A stretch of DNA of 64,000 nt from positions 23,332,486 to 23,396,485 of the forward strand of contig NC_088864.1 in the NCBI RefSeq assembly GCF_032884065.1. Reading direction: 5' to 3'. Shown piece after piece: positions 1-11,454 of the stretch. The translations under genes and the position numbers were made by a program. A model generated the notes under the pieces. It made no database searches and was not told the origin of the DNA. It was given only the letters and a program-made list of their open reading frames with translations. The stretch is from Artemia franciscana (lineage: Eukaryota > Arthropoda > Branchiopoda > Anostraca > Artemiidae). How positions within the stretch are numbered: position 1 is the stretch's first letter; every line of letters begins with the position of its first letter.

Positions 1-627
1 CATGAAACATGTATGCGTTCACGGTTATCATGACAGGGCCAAGCTTTGTACTGAAGAGTATTCCTTGTCATTTACCAAGTAAAAACTAGGCAATTTGGCT
101 TAATGAATAGGCACGCACAATACAGAAAAAATATAAAGGTTGACACTGTTTGAAGATTATTTATTTTATAACGAGGGGATGCATAAAAAATATAACTTTA
201 TTATTGTTATTGAAGCTTAAAATTATTTGAAAGTAGTTTTGACTGTTTATGTTTATAATTCTCTCATTCTTTATTTATTTTTTTTTGTTCTTATTTAATG
301 CTCAGATAGAGACATCATGTCTTTTTAGTGGGAAATCAAATTCATTTATTCATTCAATATATCAATCTTGTTGGCTCAATACGATATTGTGCTTTTACTA
401 GGATTACATTAAAGCCTCCATAATTCTTTTTTTCCCATTACATTGAAAAAAGACTCTTCGTAAGACACCGAACAGAGTAATATTAAAGTAGTGTTAATGG
501 CTATTACTGTAATATGTGTCTTGGCAGTACGACAGTCCACTATAAAAAAGGAGCAACTTCACTTTAAAAAAACTGTCGAAAAAAACTGAATTTTTAGCTG
601 ATATGAGAAAATAAAAGACGGTCTTAC

Positions 628-1086
628 CCGGACGCTACATTTTAGACTTTTTAAACGTAAGCCGTCCCCAAATAGAGTAGAAGAGGTCATAAAGAAAGAT
701 TTCAAGGAAAATAAAACGTCTTGAGAGGGGGCAAAGCGTGAAGCTTTGAACAGATTGGGCAGAAAGGGCACCGTGTGTGGCTGTGTTGGCCTCAGGCAGC
801 TTGGCGCTGCAGTGAGTTGGTAGTTTGAGTAGTATATTTCATTTGAAGGCATCAAGTTTTGATTAAGCATCCATTTAAAATCTGGCTTGACTTTGGATTT
901 CCAATGGATATAAATTTGTGACTGTGCGATTGGATTCAGTAGAGAAAGATGATCAACGGCGATGTTCAATTCAATAAACTTTTGCTTTTGCGTGTAGACA
1001 CTGTTCTGGCAGGAAAAAGTCAGGTTAATAATCAACAAAAACAGGTTCACCGCAAGAGCATTAGATGTACTAAAATGGAAGTTGGG
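628..1086 (-). CDS. possible internal exon of an unrecognised gene
   Basis: An open minus-strand frame runs from just after a TGA near 1087 to past 560. It has no ATG near its beginning (the first start-like codon, at 1050, is GTG), so it would be an internal exon. On the minus strand an acceptor-like CATTTTAG lies near 1068 and a strong donor-like CGG|GTAAGA ends at 628, in frame. The peptide has a hydrophobic stretch near its beginning (NLFLLIINLTFSC), then a mixed, soluble-looking sequence (for example DFKWMLNQNLMP). I recognise no family. The open length plus the two splice-like sites are the only support; a chance ORF is quite possible. Confidence 0.28.
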
Positions 1087-2340
1087 TCAGCATAAAAAGC
1101 TTGCCAATAACAACACCAAGCCTGAATCAATATTCTTTTTAAGAGAAATTTTGGAAACTCAAGATAATACCAATGGAATCACAATGGTAGAAAGATAGAT
1201 TCTCGTGTTTAAGAGGTTATAAACAAGCAATTTATCATACGTGTTAAAAAAGATCCGGCCACACAGCATTATCATATTCCCAGAGCCACTACTTTGCTTC
1301 ATAAAAGCAAATTAGGTCAACCATTTTCACAGAAAGTATCTGAAAGAAAACTGTTTTGATTTAGCTCAAGATCAACATTTCTCAAATTAATATTAAAGAT
1401 ATTTCTCATTTTAACTTTCTCATTTGATTCAACACGGAGCAGTTTCGAGTGGTAAGTTCACAAATTTGTTGAAAGAACTCACGGATGACGTTACATTCAA
1501 AGAATGGTACCAAAATCTAATTATCTAATTACAGTAGCACTTTTCACAAAAATATGCAACACAATGCACGCTCAACATAATGTATTCGTAAAAGATGATG
1601 ACGTCATAATCAAAGATAAGTAAATACATACAAGCAATGTACGGGTCATATTAGTTTTCGCAAAAGAGAGGGGTGGAAGAAGAATTTCAAGTTCGTGTAA
1701 GTAATTTCTAATTTTTTTTTTTTTTTAAAGAAAAATTTTATTTAGCTTAAGACTAAATTTTAGCGTCTGACTAATAGCTGATATTTCTCTTATTAATTTC
1801 GCTTTTGAATAAACATACAGGAAGAAACTTCGATTTGAAGTAAGTAATTTAAAAACTATTTAGAAAAAGCCTAATTTGATGTTTCTCTTTTTCACGTTCT
1901 TTTCTGAAAACTTCAATTTCAAGAAACTAGCTTATAAAATGTTTGAAACAAAGTGTTTTAGCCTAGAGTAACATCTAGTATTTCTCATCTTAAGGTTCTC
2001 TTTTGAGTAAGCAGGGAGGAAGAAATTTCAGTACTAAGTAAGCAATTTATAAATTACTTGAAAAAATACAGGTTTTAGAATATGATTAATATTCTATATT
2101 TTTCCAGTTCTTCTGCTCGACAACATGGCTGGGGAAACTTTCGAGTAAGAAACGAATTATAAAAAAAAACGTCCTTCAGTAAAAAAAACTAATTTATTTG
2201 AGATTTTTCTTCTTCAGATGCTCATTCGAGTCAACATAGAGGAGGAAACTCCAATTTCAAGTAAGTAATTACTAAATTATTCAAAAAAAACAAAATTGTG
2301 CCTTATCTTAAGAGTACTATTTGATATTTGTCTTTGTCAG

Positions 2341-3201
2341 GTTGTCTTCTGAGTCAACATGGAGGAAGAGACTTCAATTTCAAGTAAGCAATTACTAAAT
2401 TATCTAAAAAAGACAAAATTGTGCTTTATCTTAAGAGTATTATTTGATATTTGTCTTTGTCAGGTTGTCTTCTGAGTCATCATGGAGGAAGAGACTTCAA
2501 TTTCAAGTAAGAAATTACTAAATTATTTAGAAAAGACAAAATTGTGCTTTATCTAAAGAGTATTATTTGATATTTGTCTTTGCCAGGTTGTCTTCTGAGT
2601 CAACATGGAGGAAGAGACTTCAATTTCAAGTAAGCAATTACTAAATTATCTAAAAAAGACAAAATTGTGCTTTATCTTAAGAGTATTATTTGATATTTGT
2701 CTTTGTCAGGTTGTCTTCTGAGTCATCATGGAGGAAGAGACTTCAATTTCAAGTAAGAAATTACTAAATTATTTAGAAAAGACAAAATTGTGCTTTATCT
2801 AAAGAGTATTATTTGATATTTGTCTTTGCCAGGTTGTCTTCTGAGTCAACATGGAGGAAGAGACTTCAATTTCAAGTAAGCAATTACTAAATTATCTAAA
2901 AAAGACAAAATTGTGCTTTATCTTAAGAGTATTATTTGATATTTGTCTTTGTCAGGTTGTCTTCTGAGTCATCATGGAGGAAGAGACTTCAATTTCAAGT
3001 AAGTAATTACTAAATTATTTAGAAAAGACAAAATTGTGCTTTATCTAAAGAGTATTATTTGATATTTGTCTTTGTCAGGTTGTCTTCTGAGTCAACATGG
3101 AGGAAGAGACTTCAATTTCAAGTAAGCAATTACTAAATTATCTAAAAAAGACAAAATTGTGCTTTATCTTAAGAGTATTATTTGATATTTGTCTTTTTTA
3201 G
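2341..3201 (+). repeat. homogenised core of the array: 123-bp units in alternating types
   Basis: Seven successive units begin at 2341, 2464, 2587, 2710, 2833, 2956 and 3079, exactly 123 bp apart, and an eighth begins at 3202. They alternate between two types. One has CAACATGG, GTAAGCAATT and CTTAAGAG; the other has CATCATGG, GTAAGAAATT (or GTAAGTAATT) and CTAAAGAG. The repeating module is therefore a 246-bp dimer. Such near-identity against the diverged flanking units points to recent unequal exchange or gene conversion. Confidence 0.9.
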
Positions 3202-3400
3202 GTTGTCTTCTGAGTTAACCAGGAGGAAGAAGCTTCAATTTCAAGTAAATTACTTAGAAATTATTTGAAACAAGAACAATAGTGCTCCAGCGCAAGACAT
3301 ATTTGATATTTCCCTCTTCATTTTCTCTTTTGAAAACTCCAATTTCAAGAAAATAATTTATAAATAATTTAAAGAAAAAACATCGTGCTTTAGCCAAGAC

Positions 3401-4817
3401 CACCGCTTTCCAAACTGGGAGGCACACCTCCCTAGGGAGGCACGGACTAGTTTAAGATAGTTTAAGGGGACACACGAATATTAGCCAGAATTGACGAAAT
3501 ATCTGATGAAATTTTAACAACGCAGTCAAGAAAAATAGCTTAACCCTTCCGCAATTGACGGGAGTTAGAAGCCCAGCCTGAACAACAGCTAGATTTGCCA
3601 TTTCAAGGCAAAACAAGCAAGATTTTATCGCCTTGCAATTAGAAGGAAATGATGTAGCTAAAACCGTATATATAATCGGAGTTGAAGTAAATAATATAAC
3701 TGAAGATATATTTGTTTGCAAACTCATTCCTGGAAAAGTCGCATCCAGTGCAACTTTTAAAATTATCGACAATTTAATATAATAATCGACAATTGAGAAA
3801 AGTATATTGTGTAAAAATTGCGTTTTGCTTTGTATAGACGGTGAAAAGTCAATATCAGAAAACAAAACTGGCCTTCTAGCACTAATTAAAATGAAAGCAT
3901 TCGATGTTTTGGAGATGTGCTGCATGCTCTCGTATCCAAAACTATGAGTGAGGAACTTAGACATTTTTACAAAAACAAAGAAAGCTATAACCTACATAAA
4001 AAACAGTCCTTTATAAGTTATTAACAAAGCTGTGTGACAATATGGGAGTTACTTACACCTCCCTTTTGAAGTATTGTCAAGAGCGTTGACTATCTGATGA
4101 CAAAGTGATTCACAGGATACATGAACTCAAAGTGGAAATTGCAATTTTTATCGAAGAAAATCAAAATGAGGACGCAAACACGTTTAGGGATGGTAATTTA
4201 ATTATTAAACTGACCTATTTGGTGAAAATTTTAGGAAAATTAAATTTTTTGAATAAATCAGTGTAAAGATCACAAATGCTTCAATTGATTCAAAAAGATA
4301 ATGTGAAAATATTCATTAAAAATGGAGTTATGGACGGCAACTTTGGAAAAAATTAAGCTTGACATGTTTCCACTTTTAGTTTATGCGCCCAAGGTAACAT
4401 AGAGAAAAACGAAAATCCATTCGTTCAACTTTGGATGCTTTGTTAATTCACATCTTGAATTAATTTGATGATAACGATTTTGAAAAATATACGTGGATAC
4501 AGAATCTATTTATTTTGTAGCACTAAATATATTTTGCTGCATAAATTTTGCAGCACTAAAGATATTCTTGTCTGTATTTCTAGTCCGTTGATAGTTGATC
4601 AACTTGGTGGAAGACTTGAGGACCAAGTCATGGCTAAGCAGAGTAAAGCCAAGGCAGATAGTCTCTGTGAGAGGCAAAGCCGGCATAACTTTTTCAAAGT
4701 TGTGCATAAATGATTAATCGGAATGGGAGAAAAAATAATTCATAAACTGGAAGGAAGGCACCATATGATCAAAGATTTTTAAGGGAGACGTAATAAAATA
4801 AAGTTTGGAAACCACTG
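3401..4817 (+). mobile_element. decayed hAT-superfamily DNA transposon inside the array
   Basis: The ends form a terminal inverted repeat: CACCGCTTTCCAAAC at 3401 and GTTTGGAAACCACTG ending at 4817, of the CAG(T)GGTTTCC type common in hAT elements. Between them the + strand shows degenerate pieces of a ZBED-type hAT transposase: FIALQLEGNDVAKTVYII and IFVCKLIPGKV near 3625-3760, then KNSPLISY, then an alternate-frame match to the 'LHTEVRWLSRG' area near 4060-4110, then a stretch ending KVEIAIFIEEN. Stops and frameshifts are frequent, so it is dead. The host array resumes in a different phase after 4817 and no clean 8-bp target duplication is visible. Confidence 0.72.
3620..4470 (+). pseudogene. 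hAT/ZBED-like transposase remnant
   Basis: Pieces of the catalytic core of a hAT transposase read on the + strand in shifting frames. Visible blocks are ALQLEGNDVA (the position of the family's 'LQLDESTDIS' motif, with the catalytic Asp area changed), CKLIPGKV (family 'CKPLPGRT'), SISENKTGLLALIK (family 'GAPSMTGKHKGFLALL') and HELKVEIAIFIEENQ. Order and spacing agree with the family. Internal stops exclude function. A long minus-strand frame at 3452-3964 is a shadow of this region. Confidence 0.65.
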
Positions 4818-5024
4818 ATTTAAGTCATTTATAAATTACTTAAAGAAAAAAAAACATTTCTGTTTTACCTTATGACTAATGTTTGATTTTTCTCTTTTTC
4901 AGGTTCCGGTTTGAGTCCACATGGAGTAAGAAACTTCAATTTCAAGTAAATCACTTATAAATCATTTAAAGAAAAAAAGACAATTATACTTTAGCTTATG
5001 ACTAATATTTGTTAATCCTCTTTT

Positions 5025-5360
5025 TCAGGTTCCCTTTTAAGCCAACATGAAGAAAGAAACTTTAATTTCAAGTAAGTAACTTATAAATCATTTAAAGCAA
5101 ATAATAAATGTTCTTTGTCCTAAAACAAATATTTGATATTTCTCTTTTTCAGGCTCTGTTTTGAGTCACCATGGAAGAAGAAACTGAAATTTCAAGAAGG
5201 TTATTTATGAATTATTTAAAGGAAAAAAAATTGTTCTTGTTTATGATTAAGAAACTTCAAAAAATAAACTTCAAATGTCAAGTAGGTCATTGCATAATTT
5301 AAAGAAAAACAACTGTGCTCTAGCTTGTGACTACCATTTGATATTTATCTTTTCAGGATC
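5025..5360 (+). repeat. array segment duplicated at 6029-6360 (copy 1)
   Basis: About 330 bp, starting before AGGTTCCCTTTTAAGCC (5037) and running through ATGTCAAGTAGGTCATTGC, recurs about 1004 bp downstream with only small differences. Both copies share rare variants such as GAAACTGAAATTTCAAGAAGG. The segment holds two and a half units, so several units were copied together as a block. Confidence 0.8.
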
Positions 5361-5368
5361 TGTTTTGG

Positions 5369-5467
5369 ATTATCAAATGATAGTCATAAGCCATACTACA
5401 ATGTTTTTTCCTTTAAATAATTCATAATTGACTTACTTGAATTGAAGTTTCTGCTTCCATGTTAATC
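5369..5467 (-). repeat. single inverted unit within the array
   Basis: The sequence from ATTATCAAATGATAGTCATA to CTGCTTCCATGTTAATC is the reverse complement of a normal unit: its complement reads GATTAACATGGAAGCAG, then AAACTTCAATTCAAGTAAGT, then the usual linker. All other units that I read are in + orientation. Confidence 0.82.
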
Positions 5468-6028
5468 TATCTTTTCAGGGTATCTTTTGAGTTGCCATGG
5501 AAGAAGAAACTTCAATTTCATGTAAGTTATTTATGAATCATTTTTGAGAAACAATTGTGCTCTAGCTTATTACTAATACTTGAAATTTTTCTTTTTCAAG
5601 TTCTCTTTTGAGTCAACATGGAACAAGAAACTGAAACTTTAAGTTAGTTATTTAAGAAATATTTAAAGAAAAAAAAAAATTGTTCTTATTCATGACTAAT
5701 ATTTGAAGCTTCAATTTCAAGTAAGTTATTTATGAGTTATTAAAAAAAAGCAATTACGTCTTTCTCATAGCTAATATTTGGTATATATCTTTTCAGGTTC
5801 CCTTTTAGGTCAACATGGAAGAAAAAACTTCAAATTCAATTAGGTTATTTATGAATCATTTTAAGAAAAAACAATTGTGCTCTAGCTTATGTCTAATATT
5901 TGATATTTCTCTTTTTCAGGTTCTCTTTTGGGTTAACATGGAAGAAGAATCTTCAATTAAAAGTAATTCATTTATGAATTATTTAAAGAAAAAACAATTG
6001 TGTTCTTGCTTATGACTAATATTTGATA

Positions 6029-6360
6029 TTTCTCTTTTTCAGGTTCCCTTTTAAGCCAACATGAAGAAAGAAACTTTAATTTCAAGTAAGTAACTTATAA
6101 ATCATTTAGAGCAAATAATAAATGTTCTTTGTCCTAAAACAAATATTTGATATTTCTCTTTTTCAGGCTCTGTTTTGAGTCACCATGGAAGAAGAAACTG
6201 AAATTTCAAGAAGGTTATTTATGAATTATTTAAAGGAAAAAAAAAATTGTTCTTGTTTATGATTAAGAAACTTCAAATGTCAAGTAGGTCATTGCATAAT
6301 TTAAGAAAAACAACTGTGCTCTAGCTTGTGACTACCATTTGATATTTCTTTTTTTCAGGT
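6029..6360 (+). repeat. array segment duplicated from 5025-5360 (copy 2)
   Basis: Second copy of the multi-unit block described at 5025-5360. It lacks a short A-rich insertion (AAAATAAACTTCAA) present in copy 1 near 5260, and otherwise follows it closely. Confidence 0.8.
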
Positions 6361-7690
6361 TCCCTTTTAAGTCACCTTTGGGAAAAAAAAAGTTCAATTT
6401 CAAGCAAGTAATTTATAAATTATTTAAAGAAAAAACAATTGCGCTTTAGCTTAAAAGAATTGCACTCTAACTTAGGATTAATATGTGGAATGTCTATTTT
6501 TCAGGTTCTACTTTGATTCAACATGGAAGAAGACACTTCAATTTCAAGTAAGTCATTTATAAATTATTTAAAGAAAAAAATTGTGCTAGTTTAGGACTAA
6601 TATTTGATATTTATCTCTTTCAGGTTCTCTTTTACGTCAACATGGAAGATGAAATTTAAATTTCAAGTAAGTTATTTATTAATTAATTAAAGAAAATAAA
6701 ACAATTGTGCTTTATCTTGTGACTAATATTTAAGGTTTTCATTTTCAGGTTTCGTTATCAATCAACATGGAAGAAGAAACTTCGATTTCAAGCAATTTAT
6801 TGATAAAATATTTAAAACAAAACACAATTCTTCTTCAGCAATGACTAATAGTTGATATTCATCTTTTTCAGGTTTTCCTTTGATTCAACACAGAGGAAGA
6901 AATTTCAATTTTTAGTAATTAATTTATAAACTATTCAAAGAAACAAAAAAAAGGCTCTAGCTTAGGACAAATATTTGATATTTCTCTTTTTCAAGTTCCC
7001 TTTTAAGTCAACATAGAGGAAGAAACTTCAATTCCAAGTAAGTAATTCATAAATTATTTAAAGAAACAAATTGTTTTCTTGCTTATGACTTGTATTTGAT
7101 ATTTCTCTTTTTCAGGTTCCCTTTTTAGTCACCTTGTAGGGAGAAACTTCAATTTCAAATAAGTAATCTATAACTTAGTTGAAAGAAAATAAAGAGCTTT
7201 AGCTGAAGACTAATGTTTGATATATATCCTTTTTCAGGTTCACTTTTGAGTCACCATGGAGGTAGAAACCTCAATTTAAAGTAATTAATTTATAAATTAT
7301 TTAATTTATAAATTTTATGAAAAAGGAAATTAAAGAAAATTTTTAATTTAAAGAAGTGTAAAGAAAAGCAAAAAAAAATTGTTTATGACTAATATATGAT
7401 ATTTCTCTTTTTTAGGTTCTCTATTGAGCCGACATGGAGGAAGAAACTACAATTACAAGTAAGCAATTTATAAATTATTTAAAGAAAAAAAATATTCTTT
7501 AGGTTTGGACGAATGTTTTACATTTTTAATTTTCACTCTTCCTTTTGAATCAAAATGAAGGAAAAAACTTTAATTCAGGTAAGTAACTTATAAATTATTT
7601 AACAATACCTCTTTAGTTGAAGACAAATATTAGATATTTTTTTCAGTCTGTCTTTTGAGACCAAAATTATGGAATTTGACGCATTTCAAT

Positions 7691-8128
7691 ATGACAGAAA
7701 GGAAACGATAAGCAAGAATCAATGCTGCTGCACTTAAGGTACTGAGAAACGAATGGAAAGGTGTCAGGAGGACTACAAGGTCTATGCGTCATATATACAG
7801 TGTGCTTAGGGCTATTAAATAATTTTGAAACATAAAACCTCTGAGTTTAGGCTTGATGCTTACAAACAGGATATTCAATCAGTAAAAGACAAGGGCTTTT
7901 CCAACACCTTTTTCTATGTGATATTTCAAAGTAGTTATCGCTCTCTATTAAAACATTTGACAGTTTATCAGACAGAAACAGTTTTTTATAAACTGCGTTT
8001 AATATACTACACGCCACCTGTTTTAATGGTTATTCTTTTTGAAGCAATGGGCGCAATATTCATAGTGGATGATAGAAAGCGCTGCTGTGCAAAATAAAAA
8101 AAAATCATTTATCTAAGGAAGTGATTTT
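7691..8128. other. flank between array and hAT element; no recognised gene
   Basis: After the last acceptor-like TTTTTTTCAG near 7646 an ATG opens a short frame (MEFDAFQYDRKE) that stops within 60 nt. A second frame reads ARINAAALKVLRNEWKGV near 7710-7770 and then stops. An ORF at 7825-8097 lacks any recognisable feature. I cannot assign a function. Confidence 0.4.
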
Positions 8129-10230
8129 CAGCCGGTGGTTTGCAAACCCCTGGGGATTCGCAGTGTTTGCAGAGGGTTCGCGAAAACAATGTTGTAATGG
8201 TGGATTTTTTCAAACACCATTAAAATCAAAAGTAAAAATGTAAAAATATGGGTGTTCTTAATATCTATCGCGCTACGCATATAATCGGTTCTTTGCGAGC
8301 ACCTTATAAACTAGCAAGTGGCAGTATCAGTAGTGTTGTATTAATCGATGTTCATTCAGAGGTTTAACACCTGTGAAGCTTGAGTGATAATGATACTGTG
8401 GCTGTCAAGTTCTCTGGTAAATTATTTTAATAATTATTAATGTAATTATTATTATAGCTTATTTTTCTTATGGATCTATGGTTAAAAACGGGTGTTTTAG
8501 AAACGAGACATGATACTCAAGATGATAGTACTAAAAGCATTTGTGAGGTACTGTCTCACCAGACGAAAAACAAAAGAAATGATGATGGAAAGGAAAAAGC
8601 GAAATATGCCAGTATTTAAAATTTAAAATAGGCCCAATATACAATTGGGTTTTAATCTTACTGGGGATGAGTCGAAACCTATACCGTTTCGCGTTCATAA
8701 CGATGTTCTTGCCAACAGCAGCTTAAAACCATCACTTCTTCATAGACATATTGAAACAAAACATGCGAAACACAGAGGTAAACCTCTTGAATATTTCAAA
8801 AGAAATGGCAAATATCAAAAAGTGAAGTCTTTCTTCTTGCTTTACTTCAAGCAAAGATAGCAAAATGGCCCTTGAAGCATCATTACGAATAAGTTATGGA
8901 ATTGCAAGATTTAGACAAGTGCAAACAATAGCAGACAATTTAATTGGATCACTATCGAAACATATCGCCAAATGTGTGCTTGGGGAATAGGCAACAAAGA
9001 TAATTGAGCTAATACAACAACGTGTCACGCCGGATTGATGTCTTTGCTAATTTTGTGGAGAACAAACTTTTAAAAAAAATAAAATTGAAATACTTTGCAG
9101 TTCAACTTGACGAATTGATGGATTTAACAAATGCCCCAGTCTTGTTTGTCTACGTTAGATATCTTCTAATGAATATTGTTCCAGAAGATGTGCCATTTGC
9201 AAAACCTTTGAAAACCTACACAACTGGGGAAGAAATTTTGTATATGATCAATGGGAAATTTCGAAAAGAATAGAATAAGCTGGTCTTAATGTGTGGTTTA
9301 GATGGTGCAAAATCAAAGACATGAAAGTTTTCAGGGTTTGTGGCACGGCTGAAAAACATCAACGAAAGAATTCAATGGAGTCATTGTTGTATTCATAGAC
9401 AAGCTTTAGTATATAAGCGTATTCCTGCAGAGTTATCTACTACTTTAAGTGATGAAAATTGTGAAAAATCGCGTGCTGCAAATTTCTGTCTATTCCGTAC
9501 ACTTTGTGAGAATTTTGGTAGTTTCCAAGTTTTTTTACTGCTTCACACAGAAGTTAGAAGGCTTTCCTGAGGTAAAGTTTTGTCACATTTGTTTGAATTG
9601 GAGTCTGAAGTTCAAGCATTTTTATTGGCCATCCGTTTCATTTGTCCTGTTGTATATCTGATGATCTTGGCCTGCAAAATCTCGCATATTTAGGTGACAT
9701 TTTTTATAAACTGAATGGATTAAATATGCCTCTACAAGGCGAGGGTGTCACTATTTTCAGTGTACAAGATAAAATTGAGACTATGATAAAAAGATCTATT
9801 TTTGGAATCAATCCCTGCAGATGAATATGCATTGAGGTTTTGATTCTGTCAGCACTTCCTTATCAGAAAATTTATCAAAAAGAGTATATGTGAACATCTG
9901 AACTATCTTCGACTAACTTTCGATAACTATTTTCCCAACAAACACAATGCATCCATCTCAAACGACTGGATATCCATTTCAAGGAAATATAAGTTTAAGA
10001 TACTATGACAAAATGATAAGAAATATTCTATGCTATCCCTGTTATTTCATCATATCTCCCATGTACAACCATTTTTTCTCAGAAGCCCCGTCACACAGAA
10101 AAAATTGCCACGCAAACTAGAGGGGGGAGTCACTTGAATGCAAACTGAAATTCAGCGCACTTAATTCCGACTATCTAACTGAGATTCCAGCTCTCAAAAC
10201 TGGATAACAAGCTGTTTTACTTCCCAATGC
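8129..10230 (+). mobile_element. decayed hAT (ZBED/FAM200-like) element
   Basis: The left end has the hAT-like terminus CAGCCGGTGGTTTGCAAACC at 8129. Inside lies a broken transposase in several frames (next entry). I could not find a convincing matching right terminus, so the right limit is only where recognisable coding similarity stops. Neighbouring sequence to 10500 shows no gene. Confidence 0.65.
8460..9990 (+). pseudogene. ZBED-type hAT transposase pseudogene
   Basis: Domain order follows the family. It begins with WLKTGVLE-like text near 8475. A BED-finger remnant follows near 8690-8800 (LANSSLKPSLLHRHIETKH). Next is VSRRIDVFANFVENKLL, then YFAVQLDELMDLTNAPVLF near 9090-9150, which holds the expected Asp-Glu of the catalytic 'LDESTD' motif. 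CKPLKTYTTGEEIL-like text follows, then SHCCIHRQALVYKRIP near 9380-9420 and LLLHTEVRRLS near 9537-9570. The family usually has 'HTEVRWLS', so the Trp is changed to Arg. After that come ELESEVQAFL and HLNYLRLTFDNYFP in other frames. At least four frameshifts or stops separate these blocks. Confidence 0.78.
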
Positions 10231-11454
10231 AACAGGACAATGAATGTTCACTTACTATATTTTCTTCTTCGTACTTATTGTCAATATGTGAAACCAGACT
10301 TGTAAACAGCTGTCTTATCCTTGAATCTCCAACAAAAACAACCCAGCTGTGCGAGTTGTCAATAACACCTCTTTTTAAGCATTGCTTGGCATCACTGAAA
10401 AAAAAAAGAATAAAAAATCACTTACCAATAAACAAAACACATATCACAACGTGCCTGAATAAAACAAGTCTCCAACACATACTAAGCAGTGCTTGATTAA
10501 TTGAGACCAGAGACAGTACAACACATGGCCGCCAGAGATAAGGGGTACCAAAGATACATCAGCACTTTGATTTTTCACTAGAATTTTTTACCAATATTTT
10601 AAACAAGTGAAACTTTAGTAAGAAAAAACATATAAAAAAAAACCTGCCCGGGCCACGTCTAAATTAGATAGTGAGAGACCCTTAATTATTTAGTCTTGCA
10701 TTTTCCTAAGAAAAAATTTAAGGTATTTGGTAGATCTAAGCATAGGGTCAAACAAAATTGCAACTGATTGAACTGGTTATTTGCGAAAGGGGAATGAAAA
10801 AAAGGTAAGACAAATGCAACGAATCTTTGTCTAACTATTTCACTTTTCATTGGGAACTAAATTATTAGTATTCTAGCTACTCATTACGGAAAAAATATGT
10901 CCCCTTCACCACGGGAAAAATCAACAAAACATCCCAGCAGTTTTCCTTTTTTAATTATTTTGTACTGGTGTCGCCCAAGTTTTGTATTTCGTCGGTTTGT
11001 GGCACCCCCCACCATTTCTTATAAGTCCATTTAAATTTGTTTTTACTTGTATATATTATCTAGTTCTTTTTTAGATTTATAGGTTTTCTATCTATTAAAC
11101 TTAATCTGACACTGTGTTTTAATTACTTTGACAAACGAATTATTTTTCATTTTGTTATTGTTGTTTTTGCGTTGTTTGCCAGTTTTTCAGTTTTCTTCTT
11201 TTTTATGATTTTTTTGCCAGTTCGGTTTTTTTTACTCCGAAATCAGAATTCGACCCTTCGGGACTTATGATAGAAATTTTTTGAAATAAATATTTCATCT
11301 TATCATACCGAAGTGTCGGCTAATTTTTGGAAATACAGAGGAACTGCAACAACAATTTTAACTCCATAATTTAACAACCTTCTTTAACAAGAACGGAATT
11401 TTGATACCCATAGCTACATCAAAATAATCGCATTTTAATGCTGATTTTAAACAT
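10231..11454. other. no gene seen
   Basis: AT-rich sequence with short unrelated open frames only. A T-rich, G-poor stretch at 11030-11300 has no repeats that I can match elsewhere in the window. Confidence 0.5.

Larger units (their letters stand above)
1630..7690 (+). repeat. tandem array of exon-like ~115-123 bp units (about 40 units)
   Basis: The stretch is built of head-to-tail units. Each contains a polypyrimidine tract ending in TTTTTCAG, a block of about 43 nt with the core CAACATGGAGGAAGAAAC, the donor-like GTAAGTAATT, then an A-rich linker and a TTTGATATTT stretch. In most units the ATG is in a good Kozak context (AACATGG) and opens the short peptide MEEETSIS before the donor. A TGA, TAA or TAG lies in the same frame three codons upstream of the ATG in many units. 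Units are near-identical at 2341-3201 and diverged elsewhere. A hAT remnant interrupts the array at 3401-4817. It could be a satellite that captured splice signals, or an expanded set of alternative small exons; no downstream coding partner is recognised. Confidence 0.85.

Noticed and set aside
3452-3964. 170-residue minus-strand frame
   Set aside because: It lies opposite the hAT transposase remnant, whose + strand blocks match the family; the minus frame is a shadow.
1630-7690. CRISPR-like array
   Set aside because: Units are contiguous similar repeats with no unique spacers, and the window is clearly eukaryotic.
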